Positions 53,204 to 64,000 of a stretch of DNA of 64,000 nucleotides are shown one piece after another. The stretch is from Branchiostoma floridae. Taxonomy: Eukaryota > Chordata > Leptocardii > Amphioxiformes > Branchiostomatidae. Both the position numbers and the translations under genes were made by a program. The stretch's first letter is position 1, and every line of letters begins with the position of its first letter. The stretch lies in NCBI RefSeq assembly GCF_000003815.2, contig NC_049988.1, positions 1,123,915-1,187,914 on the forward strand, read 5' to 3'. The notes beneath the pieces are model-generated. The model worked only from the letters and a program-made list of their open reading frames with translations, did no database searches and had not been told where the DNA came from.

Positions 53204-53646
53204 TAGGGGTGAGTACCGGTACAGAAAATCCAGGTCCAGGTCCGGTTCAGGTCCAAAGGATCAGGTCCAGGTCCAAACCTGAACCTGGACCTGATTCATT
53301 ATGACTCATACCAATGATCCTTTTCACTACAAAGAAATCCGTTTGGTAGAGTATTAGACTTGCACTGGCGTTTTAAAATCCTACAACGCTAACTACACCC
53401 GTACGATTGACTGTAAAACTTGGTTGAAATGACTATAAACTCTAATCTGCTTCGCTCTTGTTATTTTCTTCCACCTGCAAACGCCAAAAGATCCCCAAAA
53501 CGTGTGAATGCCTAATCAAATGATCTGTTAATTTTCTAATAGGTCCAACATCCGGTCCACCTAATTTTTTCAGGTCCGGTTTTCTGGACCGGTCCAATAA
53601 GAAAAGCTGGTTTTGTACCGGTACGCTGTACCGGTACCCAGTCCTA
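53204..53646. mobile_element. hAT-like MITE, TAGGGGTG..TACCGGT family, with 8 bp target duplication
   Basis: TAGGGGTGAGTACCGGTACA at the left, and GTACCGGTACCCAGTCCTA at the right, with GTACGTAC directly outside both ends, an 8 bp target-site duplication as made by hAT transposases. The inside has GTCCAGGTCC repeats. Confidence 0.8.
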
Positions 53647-53699
53647 GTACGTACTGATATGAATTTCCTGCTCCGTTATCTTTATATTGCCGAGATGTT

Positions 53700-53783
53700 G
53701 TCACGATATGATGACTTTACAATGTATATGTATGTGTATGTACGTCTGTGTTTGTATGTGTGTATGTGTATGTGTGAGTGTGG

Positions 53784-53844
<61 letters not shown>

Positions 53845-54060
53845 ATTGAATGTGTGTGAGTCTGTGTGTTTGTGTGAGTGAGTGTGTGTGTGTGAGAGTG
53901 TGTGTGTGTATGTGTGTATGTGTGTGTGGGCGCGCGTGCGTGGCTGTGTCTGCTTGCACGCGTGCGTGTGTGTCACTATGTGTGTGTATGTGAGTGTGTG
54001 CATGTGTGTCTCTTTGTGTGTTTGTGTGTATGTTTGTTTGTGTGTCAGCTGTCAGGGAAT
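53700..54060. repeat. Simple repeats: TATG-rich, (GA)n at 53786-53840, GTGT-rich
   Basis: A long uninterrupted AG run follows TATGTGTATG-type sequence and is followed by GT-rich sequence. Open frames on either strand here are low-complexity artefacts. Confidence 0.92.
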
Positions 54061-54374
54061 TGTGTGGATGCATGTGTGGTTGTGAATGGTGTTCAGCACC
54101 TAGGGATAGTGTGTTTACATGTGTGTGAATGCTGTTCTGCACCAGGGTCAGGTGTGTTTACATGTGTGTGGATGGTGTTCAGCACCAAGGGCACGCGTGT
54201 TTGTGTATGGATGGTGTTCAGCACAAAGGACAGGTGTGTTTGTTTGTGGATGGTGGTCAACCTCAGGTACAGGTGTGCTTGCGTGTGAATGGTGTTCAGC
54301 ACCAGGGGAAGGTGTGTTTGTGTGTGGATGGTGTTCAGGGACAGGTCAGGTGTGTTTGCCTGTGTGTGTGTTTG

Positions 54375-54427
<53 letters not shown>

Positions 54428-54545
54428 TGTTCAGCACCAAGTACAGGTTTGTTTACTGTGTGTGGGTTGTGTTCAGCACCAGGTACAGGTGTGTTTGGGA
54501 AATGATCTTGTTCAGGTCCAGGCAGGTGTGTTTGTGTTTAAACAG
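54060..54545. repeat. Degenerate tandem repeat with (GT)n core
   Basis: Units built from GTGTTTGTGTGTGGATGGTG + TTCAGCACCAGG + TACAG recur about ten times with variable length, around a pure (GT)n run at about 54361-54427. Confidence 0.85.
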
Positions 54546-55333
54546 TGTTCAGCATCAAAGACGGACGAACGTGTGAAAAACATTCGGCAGCAGGGACTGG
54601 TGCGTTTGTTTGCGTACGTGTGGATGGTGCAATTTATCCTAGGTAGATACGGATTTGATTTTGGAAAGAACCAACAGTTTATTGTAAGACTATGGAAGAC
54701 GTAAAGCAAGGCTCTTCAGTGAGTTAAACTTTTAGGATATCACTTTCAAATAGAATTTCGAAAATTCCAGAATAGGACTATAATTCGTAACACTATTCGG
54801 ACGACTGTGAACAACTGGTGGGTGAGCACCTGCAGCTGGTTCAATCCTGAGAAGGCATCTAAGGGTGGATGCCTCTAGGAAACCTTTCTAACATACCCTG
54901 CTACTGAAACAGTTGGTGTCGATTTATCCTGATCAATCAGAAAGAGCGATACGCAGGCATTGGTCAATCAAAAGAAGTAAAACATATGCCAGAGGAGAGG
55001 GAATAAGTACACACTGCGAGGGGGAATGGCTCGTTCTGTTAACATTGATTGTGAGTTGTGTTGTTCTAATTGATAAAAAAGCGAAAGACTGCAATGTTTC
55101 GAATATTTTCTTTGGAAATTTAGGTTTCAAAAAGCAATCTGAAATCTCCTTACAAATGTATGTACAAAAGAACAAATGTGATCGTCCGGAATTATAATTG
55201 CCTGTTATACACATTTTCTATTAGCATCTTTTCAAAATAAAATCTGTTTTAGAATAATGCATAAAAATGCGGTCTTTGAAACAATAACTGTTACTGTTCC
55301 TAAGGGCATGCCCTGAAAAAAACAACAATAGTA
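54546..55333. other. No gene recognised
   Basis: A 94-codon plus-strand frame and an overlapping 93-codon minus-strand frame exist near 54913-55214, but neither has family features or good splice context. Confidence 0.35.
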
Positions 55334-55535
55334 TACTGTAAATGCAGAAACGTTCGCGGTGGTTTTAGTTCGAGGTTTTCGCGGTGGCCCCTTCACCGCG
55401 AATTTAAAACCACTGCGAACATGTTTTCATGGCAGTAAGAGACTACGGTGCATGGTGCTTCCCCGAACTTAAAACCACCGCGAAAAGTCCTGTTTCACGC
55501 TACCAAGAAATTAAATCCCCGCGTTTACCAAATGC
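55334..55535. repeat. MITE with TACTGTAAATGC termini, copy 4
   Basis: Left end TACTGTAAATGCAGAAACGT is intact; the right end (CCCGCGTTTACCAAATGCAG) is diverged or interrupted. Confidence 0.75.
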
Positions 55536-56010
55536 AGTTATTAAACCAGAGTTAATATACAGGCTTTTCATTTGACGTCATTTTAATTTGGCGATTTGCG
55601 GCATGTTGGCCTGGATTTCAGTGTATGTCTGTAAAAACACGAGGATGCTACTGCAAATTATAATTAGTATGACGTCAATGAAAAGCCTGTATAATTAATT
55701 TCCAACAGCGTTTCAGAATTCCCCTATCACTTCTGAAAACATATATTGTTAACAAAACAAGAGTTCTCAAAACCCCTATCATATTGAAACGTATATGGCT
55801 CACAAGTATTGTTCTCACACAAAAAAATGTACCTCCAAAACCCCTATCATTTGTTGTATGAGAAAACAGTCAAACAATCATCGAAAAACTTACTGATTTC
55901 CATATTTTCTGCTTTATGCAAATACTTCGACCCCATTGGTCCGAAGTAGAGACTGAAAAGTGAAAGGACCAATCACCGCTAACAGGTACTAACAGATAGG
56001 CAGATACAAA

Positions 56011-56060
56011 ATGGCGGTGTTCCGTAACCGGCCGCGGTTCATGTGCCTCTGTGTGATTTG
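56011..56060 (+). CDS. Possible first coding exon of an unidentified gene
   Basis: ACAAAATGGCGG is a good start context. The frame MAVFRNRPRFMCLCVIW runs to a strong donor (TTTG|GTGAGT). It could be a signal peptide or short membrane anchor start. I found no second exon in frame, so this stays a candidate. Confidence 0.3.
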
Positions 56061-56962
56061 GTGAGTATTTTTGGAACTTTCTACATTATCCGTGACTGTC
56101 ATTAACGGGGAAAATGCGTAACAGACGAAGGAGTAGATGTGTTAATCATTTAAGGAAATATGGTGTAGATTGATCCTAAAAAAGTCACAAAACGACTGAC
56201 ATCGTTTCATCTGCTGTCGTCTGACAATACATTCGGCTTGCACGGTGTCAGATTTGGCGCCCATTTTTGGGAACTCCAGTAGCTTCAGAGCTAAACAAAG
56301 TGTACACTTTGCCCAAAGTACGTTATACTAAGGGTTCATTGGTCAATGAAGATTGATTTGCCTTTGTAGTTCGAGCTGAACTTTGGCCATGTGGCTTGCT
56401 AAATGCAAGGAGGTTATATCACTTGCTATTTCATTGTTTTGATGCGCTCTGTCACTTCACATTTTCTTTCCTAAATTTGATCTTCGCACTATAAGTATAA
56501 CTATTCTCAGAACGAATAGGCTGAGCTGTATGGCCGGAAAATGTGCTGCTATTCATCCATCTGTGTGGCAATATGTTTTTTTTAGTGTATGGCTACTTTG
56601 TTTTGAAGCTGCCCCCCTCCCCTGTGTACCAGTTCCGAAAGAGTTCGGAGACCTCATACCTCCTGGAATTATTTAGACTTTTTTTAGATGCTGTCAAATT
56701 GTCTTTAACATTTACAAACTTCATGCATGGTGACATTCATATTTAACTAATTTACATATGTCAGACATTATGGCAATTTTGCATCAATTTCTAGTATGCT
56801 TATAGGGCCTTATCATTATGTTTATCGTCACAAAAGGTAAACATACTGTTTTTGCTCTGTTTCTGTTTCCTCTTCTACAAACGAAAAAGGTGAATGACCT
56901 GGAACAGCTTACTGTCACTATTGTCACAGAAGCAGACACCATGTGGTGTTTAGTTGCATTAT

Positions 56963-57013
56963 CAGGGCTTGAAATACTTCTTTCTGCACACCTGCACTGG
57001 TGCAGACAACACT
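56963..57013. repeat. Half copy of the CAGGGCTCGAAAT MITE
   Basis: CAGGGCTTGAAATAC and the CACCTGCACTGGTGCAG palindrome typical of this family; the right end is missing. Confidence 0.5.
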
Positions 57014-57325
57014 GAAAACTACCTCAACCTGAATCTGCTAAGATAATGAGAAAGACAACTTATGTTCTGTGTGATGCACTATGTTCTTTGGTTCAGTTCG
57101 CTGTGGTCTAGTGATTTAGAAGCATTCAGGGACTCCAGAAGGTGTCCTGTATGAAATTAAGTCAGTGTGGCCATCCATGAAAAAATGTGCGAAGAGAATA
57201 GAATGAACAGTGGCTTTAGGAGAAATATTAGTCTGATAATATTCACTCCCTGAGACACTACAATGGCACACACTTTCCCCACAAAGAGTCGTAGACATGT
57301 GGATCTTCCAGTTCTGAAGTTTCTA

Positions 57326-59305
57326 CAGTGGAATTCGCTTATTTGGATAGCTCATTTGTCAGCGCATTTTATCCAATAGTCCGAAGTATCCAACAGTCCG
57401 AAGTTGGGACAATTAGACCCGAAGGGAGCCGGGAGGGGGGCGAATATAGGATTACTACTACGCAAGACACAAACACTACACACACGATACGGAACTTCAT
57501 TTACAAAAGACCCACAAAACTTTTAATCAGACATTTGTTCATCTAGAACAGTAGTCTAAGCAGTAGTTAACCTACAGTACTGTTTTGAATGAATGGAACG
57601 TCAACTGTTTGAATCTATAACATCATTAAATAGCCAGCAAAATATCGAACAGATTCCAGTTACAAGCTTTACATAATTATAGAGGGCTCGAAATACCACA
57701 TGCATATGCAAGTTTGTGCATGTAAAATTGGTGTGGTGCAAGTAAGTTTGGACCAAACTTGCACCAGTGCAAGTTACTTTTATCCACTAATACCTGACTT
57801 TAGAAAAAGCTTACACACACCAAGAATATTGTCTGCCATTGAAAGGTAAAAGAAAACAACACTGAATAAAAGAATAGCCTAAATTTGTTATTTCTAAACT
57901 TGGTTAGACATCCAGGTAAACAAAATTTGAAGACAATTCCATCTCTATAATGCTAATAATTCCTATGGTGTTGTCTTACCTTGATTTGCATATGAGTAAA
58001 TACATTTTGCATACAATTTAGTGACTTTGATATGATCAACTGGATTTTCCAGTTATATGTGTTTGTATTGAGTTGTTCTAGCGATGGTTAAGAATAGTGA
58101 TGGAAGTCACTCGAAGAGTCCAGAAGAAATCTATTGATCTTATCAAGTAGTAGACATTGAATTGTCTTAAATTAAGCCTAAATTCACATTTGTTGTACAA
58201 TTTGAAATCCAAAATAAAGTATGCTTTGGAAATTTCAGAAGAAGAATAAAGGGTTAACAGTTCACTATTTTGGGTTGTGCAAGTAAGTTTCTTTTGGTGC
58301 AAGTTACCTTTGGCTTAACTTGCACTGGTGCAAGTTGACTGAAAAGTGTATTTCGAGCCCTGTAATATATGTAGCGATATTATACAATTTACGTGCGGTG
58401 ATAAATCTAATAAAGATTTTTAAGTCGGTGGCTAAATGAACATGTAGAAAAATACGCTTGACTCGCACTGCCGAGGGCATAACTAAATGAACCACAACAA
58501 AGACAAAGACAAACACAACTCTGCTTGTATCGGCGGAAAAATTATGTTGATTTCGTAATTTTGAGGAAAATGACGGTACGTATTGGAGAGATAAACTCTT
58601 CACCTTCTTATTTACATCTTGTGTCCACAAATTACGCTGAAATTTCAAACTCGACGCCGTCTTTCGCGGTGGAAGACGGAAAAAATCACTTTCAAAACAA
58701 TTAAAATGGCGTCGCAGCGTGGGTTGAGATATCCCGCCATTCAATGCGGCTGATTGCAACATCACAGTTCATTGACCCTGTTGCGTTACGTGCGCTGCAA
58801 AAATCTACGTAGCGCAGCCGAAATCAGCTCAATAATGAGGCAGTGGCTATGTAAAACACATTTTTTGTAGGGTAAACCAAGTTTAGACATTGTCTGAAGG
58901 CGAAATATGAACTCAAAAGCGTGTTGACATCCACCCGTCATGCCTTGCGGCAACCTACCAAAATGGGGCCTGACCAAATGTTCGCGCGCTTCCACAGTGG
59001 TATCGGCAAGGTTTTTGGTGGAATCTACCTTTCTTTCGGTTCTTTTCATGATTTTATGCCTTCATACATACAGTTGTTGGTTAATTTTGGCTTCATTTTG
59101 TAAGTTCTAGCGTATATTTTCCCGTTTTTATTCGATATAAGTTGACGTAATCCTATCCAAAAACCCGAAGTTTGAGATGGCGGGTTATCCAATTCTGCGA
59201 TGTCTTAAACAATAGAATGAATGGCAAATGGTTTGGGATTTCGCAATTCTATACAATTACCCGAATTATCCAAATAGGCGTAATACGAATAATTGGAATC
59301 CACTG
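57326..59305. mobile_element. pogo/Tigger-like element with nested MITE
   Basis: The left end CAGTGGAATTCGCTTATTTG and the inverted right end (AATTGGAATCCACTG) resemble the CAGTGGA-type ends of pogo/Tigger elements. TA flanks both sides (57324-57325 and 59306-59307). CCTATTTGGATAATTCGGG on the right (inverted) matches TTATTTGGATAGCTC on the left. No transposase is recognisable inside, and the interior is interrupted by another element at 57683-58362. Confidence 0.6.
57683..58362. mobile_element. CAGGGCTCGAAAT-family MITE nested in the pogo-like element
   Basis: AGGGCTCGAAATACC at the left and GTATTTCGAGCCCT at the right are inverted. TGCACTGGTGCAAG palindromes occur near both ends. It is longer (680 bp) than the copy at 61487-61856. 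Confidence 0.75.
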
Positions 59306-59519
59306 TATAGTATGTATATATGAACAAACAAACTGAATTTGATAATTACTAATGACTTATAAATAGAAAGCTGTTATTTGTACTATGTTATTATTACTCC
59401 AGAAACGAGGGTCACCATCTGAAGGAGTATTAAGATTGGGTTACCGCTGTTCACAGCTGTTTCTCTAAATATGTTCCATTTGCTGCATTCGTATGTATTT
59501 TGGCATGTCGTCTGCTGGT

Positions 59520-60240
59520 CATAGCTGCGTGTTGTTGTTACCTCCATGAAGATGGAGGTATTGTTGCCATACTGTATTCACTCTGGAAGTTATGTGTCAT
59601 ATATCTCAAGAACTGCTGAAAGGTTTGCAATGGTTTTTGGTGCATGGGTAGGTTTGAGGTTGGTGATGGTGCAGGTCGATCTTGGGCCCCTTGGTGGTTG
59701 ACTTTAATACTGCAGCAGCACATTTTGTATTTTGTTTTTGCACCTGGACTTGCTACATGGTGTTGATTTTTATGTGGTGGGTAACTAAGTGTATCAGTAG
59801 AGGCTTCTTGGGTGCTAATTTTGGCCTAAATCTAGCTGTTTGCTGTGGCTCTGCAGGCTTGTTTGTTTTGTGGATGTCCATGTGTCTGGAGAATATCTTA
59901 AGAACTTATGGATGGTAATGCGATGATATTTCTAACTTGGTTAGTTTTTGTGATCCTGATCTTGGTGAGGCACTTTTTGGCCTCCTGGCGGTTGACCATG
60001 GTACAGCAGAAGGTGTTTTATTTTTGTGTTTTAAGTAAACTGTTGTGAAGAACCTCAGGATGGATTGTGATGATTTATGAGGTGTTAGATTATTCTTGTG
60101 CTTTAGAAGAGGTTACATTAGTTTTGGCCTCTTAGCATCAAGTTTTGGAATAGCACTATTAGCAGGGCATTTTTGTCAAGAACTTCTGAGGAGGATCAAT
60201 CAATAACTCAAGAATTTGAGAATGGAATAATAATGGCTTG
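59520..60240. repeat. Unclassified dispersed repeat with GGAGGT / AAGAACTTCTGA-type blocks
   Basis: The imperfect hairpin TACCTCCATGAAGATGGAGGTA and recurring phrases (CTCAAGAACT, TGGTGGTTGACTTT, CTTCTGAGGAGGAT) read like a degenerate repeat family. A 78-codon open frame at 59682-59918 has no protein-like features. Confidence 0.35.
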
Positions 60241-60489
60241 TCGTTATTTTTGTTATGTAGGTAGCTTAGACAAAGATGTACATGTACAAAATGAAATATG
60301 AATTGCAAAATTTGATTAATTCAAAGCGTAATTAATGAGCATATTGTGTGATGCCATTGTGTCTCATTGTGTTAATTCGACTCTAGATCTGAGGTATTAC
60401 AAACATTGAATTGTGCATCTCAAGGCCACAGGACACCAGGGACATATCAATTGCTACATGTAGTACCCTGGCCATATGTGCTAATACAG

Positions 60490-60830
60490 AGGAGGTAATC
60501 TCCAAGAAGATGTGAGTTAATCTCCAAGCATATGTGAGGAATTAATCTCCAAGCAGATGTTAGGAGGTAATGTCCAAGCAGATGTTTGGAGGTAATGTGC
60601 ACATAATATAACTTCTGAGCAGATGTGAGGAGGTAATTTCCAGTCAGATGTTAGGAGGTAATGTGCACATAACGTCCAAGCAGATGTTAGGAGGTAATGT
60701 CCAAACAGATGTGAGGAGGTAATTTCCAGTCAGATGTTTGGAGGTAATGTGCACATAACGTCCAAGCAGGTGTTAGGAGGTAATGTCCAAACAGATGTTA
60801 GGAGGTAATCTCCAAGCAGATGAGTTGCTG
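60490..60830. repeat. Minisatellite, about 26 bp unit with higher-order repeat
   Basis: GGAGGTAATGTCCAAGCAGATGTTA-type units repeat about thirteen times. A larger block including GTGCACATAACGTCCAAGCA recurs two or three times. Confidence 0.85.
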
Positions 60831-61114
60831 GAGGGATTGTGTTAGTTTTTGGTAGGTGGGTGTTTGATTTTGGGTCGTCAGTTTGTTGAACTTGGTGGTG
60901 AAACAACATGTTTGTGTTGTATCTTTGGACCTGGACTTTCTGTGATGTTGATTTTAAAGTGGTGGAACTACAGCAGGTATCTTGAGCACACCATAATACT
61001 GTGCAATGTGTAGCGTGTACATGTAGGAGTTAGAAACAGGGGTAGCTGGCATAGAGTACAAAATAATCTCCCCCCCCCCCCTTCAAACACTCTTGATATT
61101 TCATGGAGATATAA

Positions 61115-61447
61115 CAGGGTTTGAGATACTCTTTTTCTGCATATTGCAAATTACCTGCACCAAACAAACTTTACCTGCAACACTCTGAATATAGAAAGTA
61201 TGGATCATACTTGAATTTTTTAGGAACCATTGTTTTTTCTTTTATACTTACTAGTAATTAATAGGTGGTAAAAGTCAATGCAGCTAATAACAATCCACAT
61301 ACACCTACATCACAGGACATTTATGTATTATTAAAAACCCTTTACATGGAGCTGTGCAAGTTAGGTGCAGGTAGACACCAGAAATACCTGCACAGCTCCA
61401 ATTTTACCTACATTAACCTGCATATGCAGGTGGTATTTTGAGCCCTG
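61115..61447. repeat. CAGGGCTCGAAAT-family MITE, diverged copy
   Basis: CAGGGTTTGAGATAC at the left and GTATTTTGAGCCCTG at the right, with CCTGCACAGCTCCAATTTTA inside shared in style with the next copy. Confidence 0.7.
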
Positions 61448-61486
61448 TATAAGGTCAACAAACTCTTTGGGGGTTTTGTCACCACA

Positions 61487-61856
61487 CAGGGCTCGAAATT
61501 CATTTTTGTGATTAGGTGCACTGGTGCACCCAGCTTAAAAAATTGGGTGCACCAAAAATTTTTTGCGTGCACCACTCAAATTTAAGTAGAATGTCAGAAA
61601 AGCCTAATAACAAGACATAGTTAAATACATGCCATCAAATTCTTAAACAAGTACCATGACAGACATTTTTATTATCTTTCTAACCCTTAGATGTCAAGAA
61701 TATGATGTATACTGTCTAGTACACTTTGATATCTTAACATACATCAACCCAAGAAAATATTTAGGTGCACCCTGTGCACCCACTGAAAATAATTGGGTGC
61801 ACAGCTCCAATTTTGGGTGCACCTGGGTGCACATGCACCCAGTATTTCGAGCCCTG
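61487..61856. repeat. CAGGGCTCGAAAT-family MITE, best-preserved copy
   Basis: Exact 13 bp ends: CAGGGCTCGAAAT at 61487 and ATTTCGAGCCCTG ending 61856. The interior is GGTGCACC-rich and near identical in its right half to the fragment at 115-294. Confidence 0.88.
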
Positions 61857-62384
61857 CCACACCTATATATAAATCAAGATCCGTTTATGAAAGTCACATC
61901 CAGGTAAGCAATATTCAAATACAATTCAATCTCTACAACTGGATAAAAACGGATATTTATTTCCGGACATTTCGAGTGACATCCATCACTCTACTTCAGC
62001 TTTCAAAGAATGAACTAGTCAGAACAATTCAATACCAGTACAGCTAACTAGAAAAACTGGTTTAACCACTAAATTGTTAGGATCGTATGCAAAAGGTTAC
62101 ACAAATGCGAATCAAGTTAGCATACTTCCTATGGTCAGACAAAACTATTGTCCTTTGTGTTGCAAGGCGGGGTCCAATGTACTGGAAAGTTCTACGCGGA
62201 GTCCTCCCTTCCGGTTTAAGGTGGGGTTGTAGATCCGCTCGTAGATGATCCTTTTGAAGGATTGGTCTGACATTTGACCAACTCCTCGGCTCAGCCACAT
62301 CTACAGCAAACATAATAACTACTAGTACTAAGATGATTGTGTGCTACAGACTCTTGTTGTGTATATAGAACAATTGTTTTTCTT

Positions 62385-63710
62385 GTTTGTATTTTGTTTG
62401 TTTGTTTATTTTCATACACCTGGGTAGCCTATTCAGTGCTGGTACACTGGTTTTCAATAGGGCCCAGTTTCACATATACATACAAGGAAATAAAAACTTA
62501 CAGAGAGAAAAGTAGACATATACGTCGGAACATATAAATACAACTGAAACATGAAAGACACAGATAAATCAAAATCATAATCCGATCCAAGGTCAACAGT
62601 TTGGGAGGTCAGAGGTCACTACTCAGTACTGAGACTATGTTATGTCTTTCAAAGCTGACTTAAAGGAATTTAGGCTTTGAGCTTGCTTAATGTAGGCTGG
62701 AAGTGAATTAAAGTGTTTAGCACCTCTGTATGAAAATGTACGCTGTCCTGTTGTGGTCTTGAAAAAGGGTTTGTATAGAAGTGATGTCTGTCTGGTTTGG
62801 TAATTGTGTAAGTTGTGGTTGTGAGAGAAGATGGATGATAGGTATGTTGGTGCTAGCCCATTGATACACTTGTAAACCATAATGCACACATGATCCCGCC
62901 TTCTCCCTGCGAGGTACTGCCAGCTGAGCTTCTCGTGAAGGTTGAGGACACTGCTGGACTGTAGGCTGAGTTGCAGAACTACCCTGGCAGCCCGGTTCTG
63001 TAGCACTTGGAGTTGTTGTTGTCTCCCCACTCCGCAGCTATCCCACACGGTGTCGCAGTAATCCATAAGGGGTAGTACCATTGCTTTATACAACATGTCA
63101 GCTATATTTACAGTGAAACAAGGTCTAAGACGTCTGAGTAAACCTACTCGCTGGGTTACCTTTGAGCAGAGTTTGTCAACATGTTCATTCCACAACAATT
63201 TGTCATCAAGAATAAGCCCTAGGTATTTAAATGAAACCACTCTTTCTATTGACTCTAGTCCAATTTTGATTGACACTGGATGTGCTTTCTTAAGCTTACT
63301 ACTGCTCCCAAAGAGCATCCACTTTGTCTTTGAAGCATTTAGTGTCAAATGGTTTAACTGGAACCATGTAGCTATATGAGAGAGTTCTGAATTCAGAGTG
63401 GCTTCAATGTACCTAGTGTCATCACTGGAGCAAAAAATTGCCGTATCATCAGCATAGAGACATACTTTGTTGGAGATACAGTCAGGTAGATCATTTATAA
63501 ACATAATAAATAACAATGGCCCAAGGATTGACCCTTGTGGCACACCTACTGTCACTGGGAGATAATCAGATACACAACTGTCTAGAGACACTGTTGGTGG
63601 ATGTGATATGTATTTCTCGTCTGTTGGTTGGTACACGAAAACTGCAACTTCGTATGTAATTTGTTGTAATGTAATACATGATTTTTTTGCTTGGTATGTT
63701 GTTTGTTACA
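62385..63710 (-). mobile_element. 5'-truncated non-LTR retrotransposon (LINE)
   Basis: A minus-strand reverse-transcriptase ORF, then about 250 bases of 3' UTR, ending in a TTTG-repeat (62393-62410 on the plus strand, so CAAA-type on the element's strand), the kind of tail that closes CR1/Jockey-like elements. The 5' end stops within the reverse transcriptase domain, and there is a frameshift near 63610-63640 where an adjacent frame holds PTNRREIHITSTNSVSR. It cannot be autonomous. Confidence 0.8.
62635..63636 (-). pseudogene. LINE ORF2: reverse transcriptase core and C-terminal domain
   Basis: 333 open codons. GVPQGSILGPLLFIMFINDL (motif 4), LYADDTAIF with the YADD catalytic pair, TLNASKTKWMLFG, FKYLGLILDD and W-x-x-H are consecutive reverse transcriptase landmarks. 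The later ADMLYKAMVLPLMDYCDTVW and LQNRAARVVLQL blocks are the usual C-terminal region. Motifs before 4 and any endonuclease domain are missing, so this is a truncated copy despite the long clean frame, which suggests a recent insertion. Confidence 0.92.
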
Positions 63711-63799
63711 GACATAGTGGGTGAGACTGCAGGTGGAAAGAAAAAAGCCAGTCCAAGTCCTTTTAAGCTCCTCAAGGTGCTTAACCTACTACTTATCTG

Positions 63800-63922
63800 C
63801 AGTACGTCCAACGGCTAATGGGAGACCATCATGGCCAGATCACCCCCAGGCAGTTTCTCCAACTCGCTGCCAATAGACGGAACTGGAGAAAGCTCGCAGC
63901 CTGCGCTGCAGCCAACCAATGA
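63800..63922 (+). pseudogene. LINE ORF2 C-terminal end fragment
   Basis: QYVQRLMGDHHGQITPRQFL, then AANRRNWRKLAACAAANQ and TGA. The N-R-x-x-W-R-K-L ending matches that of the fragment at 8047-8142, here on the opposite strand. It lies directly beyond the 5' break of the minus-strand LINE. Confidence 0.7.
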
Positions 63923-64000
63923 TGATGAAGGTGCTGGAACAGGGCATCCCTTTTGCAAGGTCAGTGACCCACAAGCAAATCTTAGTCTACTAGGCAGATA

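Noticed and set aside
53701-54704. Several long open frames rich in Cys/Val or His/Thr
   Set aside because: They come from GT/GA microsatellites and the GT-rich tandem repeat, which are open in several frames on both strands.
54913-55214. 94-codon frame with a hydrophobic segment
   Set aside because: An equally long frame on the other strand covers the same bases; no family or splice evidence.
61487-61864. 8 bp target duplication around the best CAGGGCTCGAAAT copy
   Set aside because: CCACAC is found on both sides but not in register with the ends, so I do not claim a duplication.

Overview
The window looks like a piece of a cephalochordate (amphioxus, Branchiostoma-like) nuclear genome. 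It is AT-rich, its genes are split by GT-AG introns, and it carries single-copy metazoan orthologues (ISCA1, INPP1). It also has the kind of lectin and NHL-repeat gene content that is greatly expanded in amphioxus, in a dense background of miniature inverted-repeat elements and truncated LINE tails. The species assignment is inference; no search was run. A run of exactly 100 Ns (14043-14142) marks an assembly gap.

Layout. 1-2.2 kb: a MITE end, then an apparently single-exon ISCA1 gene (1419-1805). 2.2-9 kb: no host gene seen, only MITEs and the C-terminal ends of at least three different LINE ORF2 proteins. 9.07-12.6 kb: a complete four-exon INPP1 gene (390 aa) with MITEs in all three introns. 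12.6-16.6 kb: a MITE, the gap, and a 2.1 kb element with 51 bp terminal inverted repeats. 17-19.1 kb: an orphan transmembrane-plus-stalk cassette of three exons, with no lectin domain following it. 19.4-20.9 kb: a foldback repeat packed with TGACGTCA palindromes. 21.1-25.9 kb: a large inverted duplication that carries two head-to-head copies of a promoter and first coding exon. 25.4-46.9 kb: one 14-exon gene that reads through in frame to a 1047-residue type II membrane receptor. Its order is NPTY-bearing cytoplasmic tail, transmembrane helix, mucin-like stalk, C-type lectin domain (CTLD), F-type (fucose) lectin domain, PAN/apple domain, CTLD, CTLD. 47.2-48.2 kb: a 34 bp minisatellite. 51.5-51.7 kb: a frameshifted CTLD exon on the minus strand. 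52.3-53.1 kb: an orphan NHL beta-propeller exon squeezed between two mobile elements. 53.7-54.5 kb: simple and tandem GT-rich repeats. 56 kb: a possible first exon. 57.3-64 kb: a pogo/Tigger-like element with another element nested in it, more MITEs, and a 5'-truncated LINE with a long intact reverse-transcriptase ORF.

The main item is the lectin receptor. All splice phases agree across the 14 exons. The F-type lectin motif H-x26-R-x-D-x4-R is complete, with the adjacent Cys-Cys pair, and two of the three CTLDs keep calcium/sugar-binding triads. The combination suggests an endocytic pattern-recognition receptor for fucosylated and mannose-type glycans. It sits beside an inverted copy of its own promoter and first exon and downstream of an alternative transmembrane/stalk cassette with compatible splice phase, which would allow modular use of 5' ends.
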